Assembly (NCBI GenBank): GCA_946887155.1
Contig: CAMPKM010000001.1
Coordinates: forward strand, 1-35,933
Direction of reading: 5' to 3'
DNA: 35,933 nucleotides
Source: an uncultured Gemmatimonadota bacterium
GTDB lineage: Bacteria > Gemmatimonadota > Gemmatimonadetes > Gemmatimonadales > Gemmatimonadaceae
In this document: positions 14,732-23,217 of the stretch, in pieces
How positions within the stretch are numbered: position 1 is the stretch's first letter
Layout: the number at the start of each line of letters is the position of its first letter
Made by a program: the position numbers and the translations under genes
The notes under the pieces: generated by a model
What the model was told of the DNA's origin: nothing
The model's database searches: none
The model's input: only the letters and a program-made list of their open reading frames with translations

Positions 14732-15940
14732 TCAGAGCGTCTTGAGGTACTCGACCAGGTCCGCCTTCTGGCGAGGTGTCAGCGAGAGCTTGAATTGGGT
14801 CACGTAGTGATCGACGACCGCGGCCAGTGTGGGCGCACTGCCATCATGGAAGTACGGGCCATCCAGTTGTGGCGGGTTCCATAAGCCACGCAGGGGTGTC
14901 GTGCGCAGCAACTTCGTGGCGCTTCGGACGACATACGAATCGTCCTGCCCGACGTCGTCGGGATCGTGGAGGCGATTCGCGTTGATGTCTGAAAAGATCG
15001 TTCCCTGGTGACAACGCGCGCAGGCGCCATCTTCACGGAACACCTTTCTTCCACGCCTGGCCGCGGCGATGTCGTACGAACCGGGCTGCGGATCGGGTGC
15101 ATCGATACTCAATTGATAGGCGCGGAGCGCAGCGAGCTTGCTCGAAACCAGGTCCGGCGGGTTGTTCACGCTGACGTCGATGCGATCGTCCACGAACGTC
15201 CCGTGTCCGTGCATCTGCGTGATCGCGACGTACGCGTTCCAGTACGACACCTCGCCGTCGCCGGTGTAGGTCTCCTTGCGGACATGTCGGAGGCCGAACG
15301 CTGGGGGCAGCACGATCGGCGTGTTCTTGCCGTCGATGTTGAACCGTGGATCATACATCCCCGGTCCCCAGGTGTTGTACGGGAAATCGGGAACGACATC
15401 CGACAGGGCGATGATCGCACCGACGTTGAGGTCGCGATTCGGCCATCCATCGAGGCGGCTTCCGACGCCTTCCATGACCGAGTTGTCGACGGTGGAATGG
15501 CAGAGCGCGCAGGTGACGCCAACCCTCACCAGCTCGCCGTTTTCGACACGGCCTTTGACACCGACAACTGCGTCGAGGCTGATCAACGCGATCGTGGTGG
15601 CCGTGCTGTTGAGATCGACGTCGCCGGCGATCAACTGAGCCTGGAGCGAGGCTGGCAAGGCGTCGAAGTCGACCTTGAGTCCGACGCTCAGCGCGAGCGT
15701 TGGCGTGACGACTTCGCTGATCTTCGAGTGGAGCGCCGCCGTGTCGCTCCAGAAGGTTTCGTTGCCGAAGGTATCGAAGCGAAAGATCTCCCGACCCTGG
15801 GTAAGGGTCGATGGATTGAACGCCGCGGCCGCGTCGAATGCTTCGATGCCCGTTGCCCGATCGTCGTCGCGGCAGCCGGATGTGGCGGCCATCGCGATGG
15901 TAGCGAAGGTGGCGATCCTGACTCGCAGTACGGTCGACAT
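14732..15940 (-). CDS. Di-heme cytochrome c lipoprotein, MauG/cytochrome c peroxidase-like
   Basis: The 402-residue protein starts at ATG 15940 after GGGGG and has an export signal ending in a probable lipobox (ATSGC). It carries two c-type heme motifs, CALCH (144-148) and CARCH (307-311). The C-terminal pattern TTPLRGLWNPPQLDGPYFHD followed by GSAPTLAAVVDHYV is the one found in di-heme cytochrome c peroxidases and MauG-like proteins. It should act in the periplasm in electron transfer or peroxide reduction or substrate oxidation; the exact reaction is not readable. Homologous frames continue upstream to 16330 but without an export signal, so the later start is preferred. It converges on the small lipoprotein gene. 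Confidence 0.85.
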   Translation of the reverse strand: MSTVLRVRIATFATIAMAATSGCRDDDRATGIEAFDAAAAFNPSTLTQGREIFRFDTFGNETFWSDTAALHSKISEVVTPTLALSVGLKVDFDALPASLQAQLIAGDVDLNSTATTIALISLDAVVGVKGRVENGELVRVGVTCALCHSTVDNSVMEGVGSRLDGWPNRDLNVGAIIALSDVVPDFPYNTWGPGMYDPRFNIDGKNTPIVLPPAFGLRHVRKETYTGDGEVSYWNAYVAITQMHGHGTFVDDRIDVSVNNPPDLVSSKLAALRAYQLSIDAPDPQPGSYDIAAARRGRKVFREDGACARCHQGTIFSDINANRLHDPDDVGQDDSYVVRSATKLLRTTPLRGLWNPPQLDGPYFHDGSAPTLAAVVDHYVTQFKLSLTPRQKADLVEYLKTL

Positions 15941-16360
15941 GGAAACCCCCAGCAGGATGGCGTGAGCCGTGCCGAGACATGGTGGCGAATACGCGTGTCT
16001 ACCAGCCGGGGGCATTGGCCGAAGACGCGCGGCACCATCGGATGAAGATGCAGGTAAGGCGCGACGAATAATTCCCGCAATTACTCCTTTGGGTATTTGT
16101 CGGACTCGGCGGATGATCTGCGTACCGGAGTCATCCTGCTGTTGCGCGCGTTCCACTGAACATCGCCGCTTCGTGAGGCAACGGCCGCTTACCGCGTGCT
16201 CCGGATCACAACGTGGGCCGCCGACGCGTACCTTGGAATTGCGCAATGACAAAGTCCCGGCGTGTGACGAAATAATCCGTTTCCCTGCGCTGGCATCGTC
16301 GTCATCGCATTGATCTCCAGCACGGTCCACAGTCGAACTGTTTCACCCCGGTGCGCCCGC
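15941..16360. other. Divergent intergenic region (420 bp)
   Basis: Separates the cytochrome (minus) and the KaiC-like gene (plus). It contains a perfect 10-bp palindrome ATTGCGCAAT (16238-16247) and a relatively AT-rich patch around 16068-16098. No convincing gene is present: the frames that cross it lack ribosome binding sites and family motifs. A divergent promoter is expected here but no -35/-10 pair can be named with confidence. Confidence 0.4.
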
Positions 16361-18001
16361 ATGTCTGGAACGTTGCCGCCAGCCGCTGAATCCTCGCATC
16401 GTCCGCGAGTCATCGTTGAACCTCGCGCTGCCGCCCCTGCCGGCGTGCGGTTAACGGGCATAAAGCCCGTCGACCATCGCCTCGGTGGCGTCCTTCCCAG
16501 GAGGCCATTCGTCATCAGCGGGAACCCGGGCACGGGGAAGAGCATCGCCTGCCTCGAGTTCCTCCGGCTCGGTCTCGAGCAGGGCGAGACTGTGCTGCTC
16601 ATCACACACGACGAACCGGCCGACGTTCTTGCCAGCGCCACGTTCCTCGGGCTGGATATCGATCGCCCGCTGCGCGAGGAACGGCTCATCCTGTTGCGAT
16701 TCCGTCCCGACTTTCCGCGCCAGCTTTGCGCCGCTTCCGACGCGAGAGGCGTCTTCGATGAACTGGCGCAACATGTCGCGCAGTTTTCCCCGACGCGCAT
16801 CGCAATCGACTCGATTGTGCCGCTGCTCGACGGTGGTGCCGCCAGCGCCCACGCCATCCAGTCCCTCATCGGGTTTCTCGACGGCACGGAAGCGACATCG
16901 CTGCTGACCTTTCCCGGTGACATGGTCGGCCTGTGCGACGACCGGCTCGAACCCGTCATGCATCGCTCGAGTGCGGTCTTCCACCTCACGACGGACAAGG
17001 AACGCAACCAGCGGCTCGAGTCGCGGAAGGGCCGTTATGGCGAAGATACGCCGCCGGCGGTGACGTTCCGCATCGTTGCCGGTGCCGGCATGGTCGTGCT
17101 CGATCCGGTGACTCTTCCCGCCAGCGTGCCCGATGACACGAGATCCGGCGTCGTCCTCGTGGACCTGGCGGACAAGGTGCCTAACGAACTGGACGGCGAG
17201 CTGCGGAACCACTTCCAGGTCGAGACGCCGTCATACAGGGTGTCCTCGCTGACGGAGCTGGCCGGCGATGGCGTACGGGCCGTGCTCCTGAACGTCCGTC
17301 GCGACGTCTTCGAGCAGGCGCTTCAACTGATTCGCGATCTTCGGCGGACGAACACCAGCACGCCGGTCGTGCTGATTACGCCTTACGTGCTGCGCTCGTC
17401 CGATCGCACGCGCGCCCTTCGCGCCGGCGCCGACGACTTCATCTCGACGATCATGGCGGCTCCGGATGCCGTGGCACGCGTGCGGACCACCGTCAGGCGC
17501 GGACACCGGCATGACCTCATGTCGCCGCTTCCCGAGCCAGGCGTCTTTCTGCAGCCGACGACCGGAGTGAACTACCAGCCGATGTCCGGCGATGCGCTGA
17601 CCAAACGCATTCGCGGGTATCTCGACCGGCCGGCGCAGCCGTTCTTCACCCTGTTCGTCATCCGGCCGGAGCGCGGGGACATCGGCGGCTTTGCGAAGCT
17701 GGCGTTGCGCATCGTCCGCGTCGAGACCGGTGACCTCGTCAGCGTGCACGGCTCAAAGGTCATCGCCTACCTCGACAGCGCGCGCCCGAAAGACCTGAAT
17801 TCGCTGCGCAATCGCCTCCGCGACCACGCCTTGCGTCTCGGGTTTGGAGATATCGAGATCGAGGCGCTGGGCTTCCCCGCCAATGAGGATGCCGTTCGCG
17901 AGTTGCTTGGCGCTCCGGCCGCGAATCCGGACCATCATGGATTTTCGATAAAGCGGCCCCAGCGCCGCGGGCTTTCGATGAAAGGAGCGCGTTGGACGTG
18001 A
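16361..18001 (+). CDS. KaiC-like ATPase fused to pseudo-receiver and degenerate GGDEF domain (BcsE-like architecture)
   Basis: From ATG 16361 the protein has 546 residues (a TTG at 16310 would add 17). Domain 1, about 25-260, is a RecA/KaiC-fold ATPase: Walker A GNPGTGKS (54-61), an acidic pair in THDEP (Asp84, Glu85) at the place of KaiC's catalytic glutamates, and Walker B with Asp150 in RIAIDS. Domain 2, about 262-385, has receiver topology, but the phosphoacceptor position is Asn311 (VLLNV). Domain 3, about 405-530, has GGDEF-fold spacing (FFTLFVI...RIVRVETGD), with the signature replaced by GSKVI (464-468); the inhibitory-site Asp is kept (458) while its Arg is not. The order NTPase-REC-GGDEF is that of BcsE, which binds c-di-GMP in cellulose secretion, but here the ATPase residues are intact and no bcs gene is nearby. 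Coupled to a small membrane protein. Confidence 0.8.
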   Translation: MSGTLPPAAESSHRPRVIVEPRAAAPAGVRLTGIKPVDHRLGGVLPRRPFVISGNPGTGKSIACLEFLRLGLEQGETVLLITHDEPADVLASATFLGLDIDRPLREERLILLRFRPDFPRQLCAASDARGVFDELAQHVAQFSPTRIAIDSIVPLLDGGAASAHAIQSLIGFLDGTEATSLLTFPGDMVGLCDDRLEPVMHRSSAVFHLTTDKERNQRLESRKGRYGEDTPPAVTFRIVAGAGMVVLDPVTLPASVPDDTRSGVVLVDLADKVPNELDGELRNHFQVETPSYRVSSLTELAGDGVRAVLLNVRRDVFEQALQLIRDLRRTNTSTPVVLITPYVLRSSDRTRALRAGADDFISTIMAAPDAVARVRTTVRRGHRHDLMSPLPEPGVFLQPTTGVNYQPMSGDALTKRIRGYLDRPAQPFFTLFVIRPERGDIGGFAKLALRIVRVETGDLVSVHGSKVIAYLDSARPKDLNSLRNRLRDHALRLGFGDIEIEALGFPANEDAVRELLGAPAANPDHHGFSIKRPQRRGLSMKGARWT

Positions 18002-18189
18002 CCGTTATCCTGGTGATTGCTGCGATTGGTGTCCTCGCTGCCATGGCCTTCATTGGATCCCGCCGCTTCAAGCCGGCGAGCACGTGCGACGAACACAAGA
18101 CCCCGGCCCAGTCCAATCCCGCACAACCGGCCACGTACTTCGAGCGATACGTGCCGCGAAGGACGTCGGGACACGGCGAGGCACTGTAG
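17998..18189 (+). CDS. Small single-helix membrane protein coupled to the KaiC-like ATPase
   Basis: A strong ribosome binding site AAAGGAG (17981-17987) lies inside the end of the preceding gene, and GTG 17998 overlaps its TGA stop (GTGA). The alternative TTG 17992 is four bases from the SD. The product is about 63 residues: one N-terminal membrane helix (VILVIAAIGVLAAMAFIG), then a basic stop-transfer RRFK and a polar cytosolic tail with YFERYVPRR. No family is recognised. Its tight coupling suggests that it anchors or senses for the ATPase, which has no membrane segment of its own. Confidence 0.65.
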   Translation: MTVILVIAAIGVLAAMAFIGSRRFKPASTCDEHKTPAQSNPAQPATYFERYVPRRTSGHGEAL

Positions 18190-18351
18190 GGACCGTCGGA
18201 GACGTAGTATCCGCACCTAACGCGTAACGGCCGGGCCCGTTGGCGCGAGGCGGTGTCAATGCAGCGGAACGGGATTGACGGCGCGAGTGTTCAACCACAC
18301 CGGCGCCATTCGGGCGCGCGTCTCCTCCAGGCTCCGCTCTCCGGGGTTGTC

Positions 18352-19887
18352 ATGGTCATCGATCACGTCCGCCACGCCGCGCACACGGGCTCGTTATGGA
18401 CCGCAGCCCTCGAAATGCCGGAATGCCAACCGTTGTCCGAAGATCTGCGGGTCGACGTGTGCGTCGTCGGCGCGGGTATCGCCGGACTGAGCGTCGCGTA
18501 CATGCTGACCCGCGCGGGCAAGACGGTGGCCGTGCTCGATGATGGCACGCTGGCGAGCGGTGAGTCGTCAATGACGACGGCGCACCTCACGTGCGTGCTC
18601 GACGAGCGGTACTACAACCTCGAGCAGATCCACGGCGAGGAAGGCGCCCGGCTGGCGGCCGAAAGTCACATGACCGCGATCAACCGGATGGAAACGATCA
18701 TTGCCAGCGAGGGCATCGACTGCGACTTCGAGCGCCTCAATGGGTATCTCTTCCGGATCGAGGACAGTCCCGAGGACGAGCTTGTCCGGGAGCTCGCGGC
18801 GGCGCAGCGCGCCGGCATCGATGCCGCCCTGGTCAACAACGCTCCGCGTCCATCGCTCGATGCAGGCAAGTGCCTCCTGTTTCCCAACCAGGCACAGTTC
18901 CATCCGTTGAAGTACCTCGCCGGACTGGCGCGTGCGATCCAGCGGGATGGCGGCCATCTCTTCACGATGTCCCACGCCGACTCGTTCGATGGCGGCGTGC
19001 CGGCGCAGGTGACGACCAATGGACACGTGATCACGTCGGACACGGTGGTCGTCGCCACGCACACGCCCGTGAACAACACGGTGGCGATCCACACCAAACA
19101 GACGCCGTGGCTCACGTACGTCATCGGCGCGCGCATTCCGCGCGGCGCGGTCATGCGGGCGCTCTACTGGGAGTCGGGATTTCCGTACCACTATGCCCGC
19201 ATCCAGGGGGGCACGCTCTCGAGTGCGGGAGGCGACATCCTCATCGTTGGCGGTGAAGACCATCGCACCGGCCAGGCCGACGACACGGAGGAGCGGTATG
19301 CGCGTCTCGAGAAGTGGGCGCGCACGCGCTTTCCGTTCATCGACGAGATCGCGTACACGTGGAGCGGCCAGATCATGCAGAGCGTCGACGGGCTCGCGTT
19401 CATCGGCCGGAATCCGATGGACGCATCGAATGTCTATGTCGTGACCGGCGACTCCGGGAATGGCATGACCTACGGCACCATTGCCGCCATCCTCATCACG
19501 GACCTGATCGAGGAACGGCCGAACTCCTGGCAGTCGCTGTACGATCCGTCCCGCAAGTCACTGCGTTCAGCACGGACTTTTGCCGGCGAAGCCGTCCGGA
19601 TGGCCGCGCAATATGCCGACTGGGTCAAGCCCGGGGACGTGAAGCACGTCGACGACGTGGAACCCGATGCCGGCGCCGTGATGAACGAGGGTCTCTCACC
19701 CGTAGCCGTGTACCGGGAGCCCGATGGAACGCTCCACCGCATGTCGGCGGTGTGCGTCCACCTCGGTTGTATCGTGACCTGGAACCAGGCGGAGCGCACG
19801 TGGGACTGCCCCTGTCACGGATCCCGGTACGACCGGTTCGGCACGGTGATCAACGGGCCGGCGAACAGCGACCTGCCGCCTCGTTAG
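18352..19887 (+). CDS. DAO-type FAD oxidoreductase with C-terminal Rieske [2Fe-2S] domain
   Basis: ATG 18352 gives 511 residues. The N-terminal domain has the FAD-binding dinucleotide fold [19 protein letters not shown] and the DAO-like ends [14 protein letters not shown] and [19 protein letters not shown]. The C-terminal 100 residues form a Rieske domain: CVHLGC (468-473) and CPCHGS (486-491), with ligands Cys468, His470, Cys486 and His489 and the extra Cys473/Cys488 pair that forms a disulfide in high-potential Rieske proteins. The domain fusion is like that of B. subtilis YhfW. It should oxidise an amine, amino acid or similar substrate with electron exit through the cluster; the substrate is unknown. 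An ATG at 18253 is possible but would add 33 non-conserved residues. Followed two bases later by an oxidoreductase gene. Confidence 0.92.
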   Translation: MVIDHVRHAAHTGSLWTAALEMPECQPLSEDLRVDVCVVGAGIAGLSVAYMLTRAGKTVAVLDDGTLASGESSMTTAHLTCVLDERYYNLEQIHGEEGARLAAESHMTAINRMETIIASEGIDCDFERLNGYLFRIEDSPEDELVRELAAAQRAGIDAALVNNAPRPSLDAGKCLLFPNQAQFHPLKYLAGLARAIQRDGGHLFTMSHADSFDGGVPAQVTTNGHVITSDTVVVATHTPVNNTVAIHTKQTPWLTYVIGARIPRGAVMRALYWESGFPYHYARIQGGTLSSAGGDILIVGGEDHRTGQADDTEERYARLEKWARTRFPFIDEIAYTWSGQIMQSVDGLAFIGRNPMDASNVYVVTGDSGNGMTYGTIAAILITDLIEERPNSWQSLYDPSRKSLRSARTFAGEAVRMAAQYADWVKPGDVKHVDDVEPDAGAVMNEGLSPVAVYREPDGTLHRMSAVCVHLGCIVTWNQAERTWDCPCHGSRYDRFGTVINGPANSDLPPR

Positions 19888-19889
19888 GT

Positions 19890-20969
19890 ATGGCCCAGCC
19901 CATCCGGTTCGCGGTAGTGGGCCTGGGAGACATCGCCCAGCGCGCGGTATTGCCGGCGTTCGACCACGCCCGGCAGCGCGCCGAGCTCGCCGCGCTGGTC
20001 TCGGGCACGCCGGTGAAGCGACGTGTGCTGGGCCGGCGGTTCCGCGACGTGCTGGTGTGCAGCTACGGCGAATACGACGGACTGCTGCGGAGCGGGGCGG
20101 TCGAGGCGGTGTACATCGCCCTGCCTAACCAGCAGCACGCCAGCTTCGCCCACCGCGCGATGGCGGCCGGGATCCACGTCCTGTGCGAAAAGCCGATGGC
20201 CACCACCATCGCCGACGCGCGAGCCATGACCAGGGCCGCCGAGCGATCGGGCGTGCAGTTCATGGTGGCGTACCGGCTCCACTTCGATCCGGCGACGCTC
20301 AAGGCGATCGACCTGGCCCGGCACCAGAAGGCGGGCGAGCTGCGGATCTTCGCGTCCGTGTTCTCCTCTCCTGTCGAGCGGCCCGACATCCGGCTGGAAC
20401 GCGAGGGGCGAGGCGGACTGTTCGATCTCGGGATCTACTGCGTCAACGCGGCTCGAATGGTCTTTCGCAGCGAACCCGAAGAAGTGGTGGCCATGCACGC
20501 CGGCCAGGGGAGGGGGCGCTTCCGGGAAGTCCCGGAAATGACGTCGGCGATACTCCGGTATCCAGGCGACCGAGTGGCGATGTTCGTATGCAGTCTCAAC
20601 GCCTGGCGCGGCAGCAACTGGACGGCGCTGGCCATGAACCGCCGCGTACAGATGGAGCCGGCGTACTCGTACCATGAGCCCCTGGTCGTGAAGCTGGATG
20701 CGCCTGGCGCTTCGAGGGTCCGGCGATATGGCATCCACGACCAGTTCGCGGCAGAACTCGATCACTTCGTCGAGCGCATTCGCTCGGGCAGGAAGAGCGA
20801 ACCGTCGGCCCGCGAAGGCGAAGCGGACGTCATCATCCTCGATGCCATCGACCGGGCGGCAAGAACCGGGCGGCGCATCCGCCTGCGCGACATCCCTCGC
20901 GACGCGCTGCCGACGAATCGTCAGGCAAAGGCACACCCGCCGGTCAGCAGGGTGAAGCCGATAGGTTGA
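19890..20969 (+). CDS. Gfo/Idh/MocA-family NAD(P)-dependent oxidoreductase
   Basis: ATG 19890 lies two bases after the Rieske-flavoprotein stop, so the genes form an operon. The 359-residue protein starts with a Rossmann fold (FAVVGLGDIAQRAVLPAF, Gly11-Gly13-Ala16), has the family's EKP motif at 100-102 (VLCEKPMAT), and the C-terminal alpha/beta domain with GGLFDLGIYCVNAARMVF, the place of the conserved Asp and His or Tyr active-site residues. These enzymes oxidise or reduce sugars, sugar alcohols and related compounds. The specific substrate cannot be read; the link to a flavin-Rieske enzyme suggests a short redox route. Upstream open frame to 19314 is antisense-like shadow and is not part of the gene. 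Confidence 0.9.
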   Translation: MAQPIRFAVVGLGDIAQRAVLPAFDHARQRAELAALVSGTPVKRRVLGRRFRDVLVCSYGEYDGLLRSGAVEAVYIALPNQQHASFAHRAMAAGIHVLCEKPMATTIADARAMTRAAERSGVQFMVAYRLHFDPATLKAIDLARHQKAGELRIFASVFSSPVERPDIRLEREGRGGLFDLGIYCVNAARMVFRSEPEEVVAMHAGQGRGRFREVPEMTSAILRYPGDRVAMFVCSLNAWRGSNWTALAMNRRVQMEPAYSYHEPLVVKLDAPGASRVRRYGIHDQFAAELDHFVERIRSGRKSEPSAREGEADVIILDAIDRAARTGRRIRLRDIPRDALPTNRQAKAHPPVSRVKPIG

Positions 20970-20981
20970 GCGTGTGGTAGA

Positions 20982-21032
20982 GGTACCGGTTACCCGTACC
21001 AACAGCAGTACGAGTAACCAATACCCTGTACC
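20982..21032. terminator. Bidirectional terminator-like hairpin
   Basis: GGTTACCCGTAC (20988-20999) pairs with GTACGAGTAACC (21008-21019) with one mismatch across an 8-base loop, and an outer GGTAC/GTACC pair (20982-20986 with 21028-21032) extends it. It lies between the convergent ends of the Gfo/Idh/MocA gene and the ferritin-like gene. Confidence 0.6.
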
Positions 21033-21040
21033 AGTGAGGC

Positions 21041-21583
21041 CTAGGTCCTCATCGCGCCTCGATCGCGGGTGCCCATGGTCTCGAGGCCATCGCGCGACGC
21101 GAGCGTGTTGATCCCGCCTTCGGCCAGCGATGAGAGGAGCTTGTCGGTGTTCTTCTCTTCCTCGAGCGTGTCGTGCAGGAGCGAAGCGACCTTCATGTGG
21201 CCCATGCTCTTTGCGTATTCACACACCGTGCCATATGCGGCAATCTCGTAATGCTCGATGCGCTGCGCATCGGCGATGATCCCGGCATCGAGTACGCTCG
21301 GGTCCACGTCTTCGCCCAGCAGCTCGTCGCTTTCGTCGATGAGCCCCTTCATGCCCTTGCACGTCACGCCCTTCGGGGTTTCGCCGAGCTCCTGAAAAAC
21401 CTGCTCGAGCCGCTGGACGTGCTGCTCCGTCTGCGCGAGGTGCGTACGGATGGCGGCCTGCAGTTCCGCCGCCTGGGCTTTCTTCGCCACCTTCGGCAGC
21501 GCCGACACGAGCTGCTTCTCGGCGCTGTAGATGTCGCGCAGCTGGTGAATCATGAGGTCGTGCAGTGTCGCGATCGCTGTCAT
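21041..21583 (-). CDS. DUF892 ferritin-like protein (YciE/YciF family)
   Basis: ATG 21583 is preceded by AGAGGGGG in the minus strand; the product has 180 residues. LHDLMIHQLRDIYSAEKQLV, then AQTEQHVQRLEQVFQELGE, DAGIIADAQRIEHYEIAAYG, and HDTLEEEKNTDKLLSSLAEG give the four-helix bundle and the E...EH metal ligands of the PF05974 family. YciE/YciF members are induced by osmotic and other general stresses; their activity is unproven. A longer frame reaches to 21793, but that part overlaps a divergent regulatory region and is not conserved. Confidence 0.92.
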   Translation of the reverse strand: MTAIATLHDLMIHQLRDIYSAEKQLVSALPKVAKKAQAAELQAAIRTHLAQTEQHVQRLEQVFQELGETPKGVTCKGMKGLIDESDELLGEDVDPSVLDAGIIADAQRIEHYEIAAYGTVCEYAKSMGHMKVASLLHDTLEEEKNTDKLLSSLAEGGINTLASRDGLETMGTRDRGAMRT

Positions 21584-21768
21584 CGTCGAATCCCCCTCTG
21601 TGTTGTGGCGCACGCGGGAAACCACGCACGCGTACCGCCCCGCAATGTCGCGTGACCCGAGCCCGGGCGACATTCTCCCTGCGGACGATTCTTCGCTGCT
21701 ACGCGTGACGCACGTTCCTGCGGAACAGCGGACCTGAGCGTTATGCACCCACCGGGGAACGGATCGAT

Positions 21769-21785
21769 TTCCCCCGCTGGGGGAA
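21769..21785. promoter_or_regulatory. Perfect dyad TTCCCCC-GCT-GGGGGAA
   Basis: A 7-bp perfect inverted repeat with a 3-base loop lies in the 256-bp divergent region between the DUF892 gene (minus) and the basic-protein gene (plus), about 55 bp before ATG 21840. Its place suggests an operator shared by the two stress-type genes. The rest of the region (21584-21839) shows no gene and no confident promoter. Confidence 0.4.
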
Positions 21786-21839
21786 TTGATCACGCGGGAC
21801 GAGTGCGCCTACCGTGTGGCACCTCAACGGGAGTTTCTC

Positions 21840-22109
21840 ATGGCCACGGCCAAGCGGGCACGTTCACGGAAGAGCACGGGAACGAAGAAGGCCGGCGCGC
21901 GGAAGAGCGGATCGCGCAAGTACGGCAAGGCCGCCTCGAAGCGCGTCGCGAGTGCGATGCGACGCCGCAAGCGCGGCACGCTCAGGAGCAGCAGCGGCGC
22001 CAAGGTGAAGTCGCGCAAGCAGGCGGTCGCCATCGGACTGTCGGAAGCGAGGTCGAAGGGCGCCAAGGTCCCCCGTCAGGGCGGCAGCCGGCCACGACGG
22101 AAGCGTTAG
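21840..22109 (+). CDS. Very basic Lys/Arg/Ser-rich protein, DUF6496-like
   Basis: ATG 21840 has CGGGAG seven bases upstream. The 89-residue product is about 35 % Lys plus Arg, with repeated words such as RSRKSTGTKKAGARKSGSRK and a C-terminal QAVAIGLSEARSKGAKVP, the recognisable DUF6496 end. This composition matches histone H1-like, nucleic-acid-coating small proteins; the family function is not established. The stop codon falls in a GTTAGGC heptamer. It stands next to DUF892 and lmo0937-type genes, the common stress-island company. Confidence 0.82.
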   Translation: MATAKRARSRKSTGTKKAGARKSGSRKYGKAASKRVASAMRRRKRGTLRSSSGAKVKSRKQAVAIGLSEARSKGAKVPRQGGSRPRRKR

Positions 22110-22230
22110 GCACTTCGCTGGCGGGCTCGGGCATCGAGAGCGGTCGCGGCCGCAACGATGGTCGTGAGTGGTACGATAGAAGTGGCCCGCCGGGGAATGG
22201 AGCAGGTCGATGGAGCGCTTTACACTGGAT

Positions 22231-22247
22231 TCGGGGCCTGACCCCGA
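22231..22247 (+). promoter_or_regulatory. Hairpin TCGGGG-CCTGA-CCCCGA in the 5' region of a small membrane gene
   Basis: A 6-bp perfect stem with a 5-base loop lies 37 bp before the ATG of the small membrane protein and about 120 bp after the basic-protein gene. It could end the upstream message or form part of the leader of the downstream one; no U tract follows. Seen as symmetry only. Confidence 0.3.
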
Positions 22248-22283
22248 TTCACCGAATGCCAACCTGAAGCAAAGGAGAGATCA

Positions 22284-22436
22284 ATGCTCTCAACGATCGC
22301 CTTGATCCTGATCGTGCTGTGGCTTCTGGGGATGGTGTCTTCGTACACGATGGGCGGATTCATACATATCCTGCTGGTCATCGCCGTCGTCGTGTTCCTG
22401 ATACGCGTCGTCCAGGGCCGCCGCCCAGTCGTCTAG
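22284..22436 (+). CDS. lmo0937-family small membrane protein (DUF5670-like)
   Basis: A 50-residue protein begins at ATG 22284 with a near-perfect Shine-Dalgarno (AAAGGAGA) seven bases upstream. It is almost entirely two hydrophobic stretches: STIALILIVLWLLGMVSS and then YTMGGFIHILLVIAVVVFLI, ending in the basic RVVQGRRP. This is the typical lmo0937/DUF5670 sequence, including the YTMGGFIHILL core, found widely next to stress genes. Function unknown. The TAG stop overlaps the stop of the opposite-strand receiver gene within the palindrome CTAG (22433-22436). Confidence 0.92.
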   Translation: MLSTIALILIVLWLLGMVSSYTMGGFIHILLVIAVVVFLIRVVQGRRPVV

Positions 22437-22867
22437 GGCCGGGCCGCGCGGAGCGGAGTGTCCGCTCGCGCGGCCTGCACGGCGGGCACCGAGAGAGGCG
22501 TACACGACTCCACGCGCTCGAGCAGGATGCGCAGGTAGTCGATGTCCACTGGCTTGATCGCCACATGATCGAAGCCCGCGTCGCGACACAAGTCCCGGTC
22601 TTCGCTGCGCCCCCAACCGGTGAGCGCAATCAGCAACATCGAGTGTCCCCACGGATGACGTCGCACCTGCGCGGCGACATCGAATCCGCTCATGCCTGGC
22701 ATGCCGACATCCACGAACGCCACGTCAGGCTTGCGCTCCTCGATGAGCTGCACACCGTCGGAGCCGCTGGTGGCGCCTGCCGCTTGATGCCCGAGCAGTT
22801 CGAGAACACTAACGAGGCTGTCTACCAGATCCACGTTGTCGTCGACCACCACGATGCGCAGAGACAT
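22433..22867 (-). CDS. Single-domain response regulator (REC only)
   Basis: The 144-residue protein is one receiver domain: acidic pair DD at 9-10, phosphoacceptor Asp53 in VAFVDVGMPG, Thr in LTGWG and Lys in IKPVD. No output domain follows; the last about 20 residues are disordered. Such REC-only proteins act as phosphate sinks or shuttle phosphate to other proteins. It resembles the receiver at the end of the hybrid kinase at 30.8-33.7 kb (shared TGWG and KPVD words). It is transcribed away from the histidine kinase gene and converges on the lmo0937-type gene. Confidence 0.9.
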   Translation of the reverse strand: MSLRIVVVDDNVDLVDSLVSVLELLGHQAAGATSGSDGVQLIEERKPDVAFVDVGMPGMSGFDVAAQVRRHPWGHSMLLIALTGWGRSEDRDLCRDAGFDHVAIKPVDIDYLRILLERVESCTPLSVPAVQAARADTPLRAARP

Positions 22868-23217
22868 GAGAGAAAGATCTGGTCACGAGTAACAGGCGCC
22901 ATCCGGACCGACCCAAAAAGGTCGCTTCGGTCCGTCACCTCCACCATGCAGAATTCCGGCCCCGTTCACCAGAGGGCTCGCTATTCTGCCCGGTTACTGC
23001 CCATGGTATCAAGTCATTCCGCCCGGTCGAGTCAAGCACAGCCAAGGCCCTAAAGCGGCCTCAGGCAACGGCTTGTGACGCACGTCGCAAGGCATAGGCG
23101 AACTTGGCCCACGAGTCATATGTCCTTTGGGCGCAAGGCGATGTAAGGTACGTTTGCCTGCCCTCCGAGCGGCGGTCTCAGGCGACGGTTACCAGCTACC
23201 GGTGCATAAACACCTTC
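22868..23217. other. Divergent intergenic region (about 350 bp)
   Basis: Lies between the REC gene and the histidine kinase. It has the near-symmetric segment GGCCCTAAAGCGGCC (23045-23059). If the kinase begins at TTG 23104 instead of GTG 23218 the region is shorter by 114 bp. I see no other gene or clear promoter in it. Confidence 0.35.

Noticed and set aside
15008..16045. Long plus-strand reading frame opposite the cytochrome gene
   Set aside because: It mirrors the codon pattern of the minus-strand cytochrome gene, which has heme motifs and a signal peptide; the plus-strand translation has no family features.
16361..18001. Circadian KaiC
   Set aside because: Only one KaiC domain is present, there are no kaiA/kaiB genes, and the fused domains follow the BcsE order.
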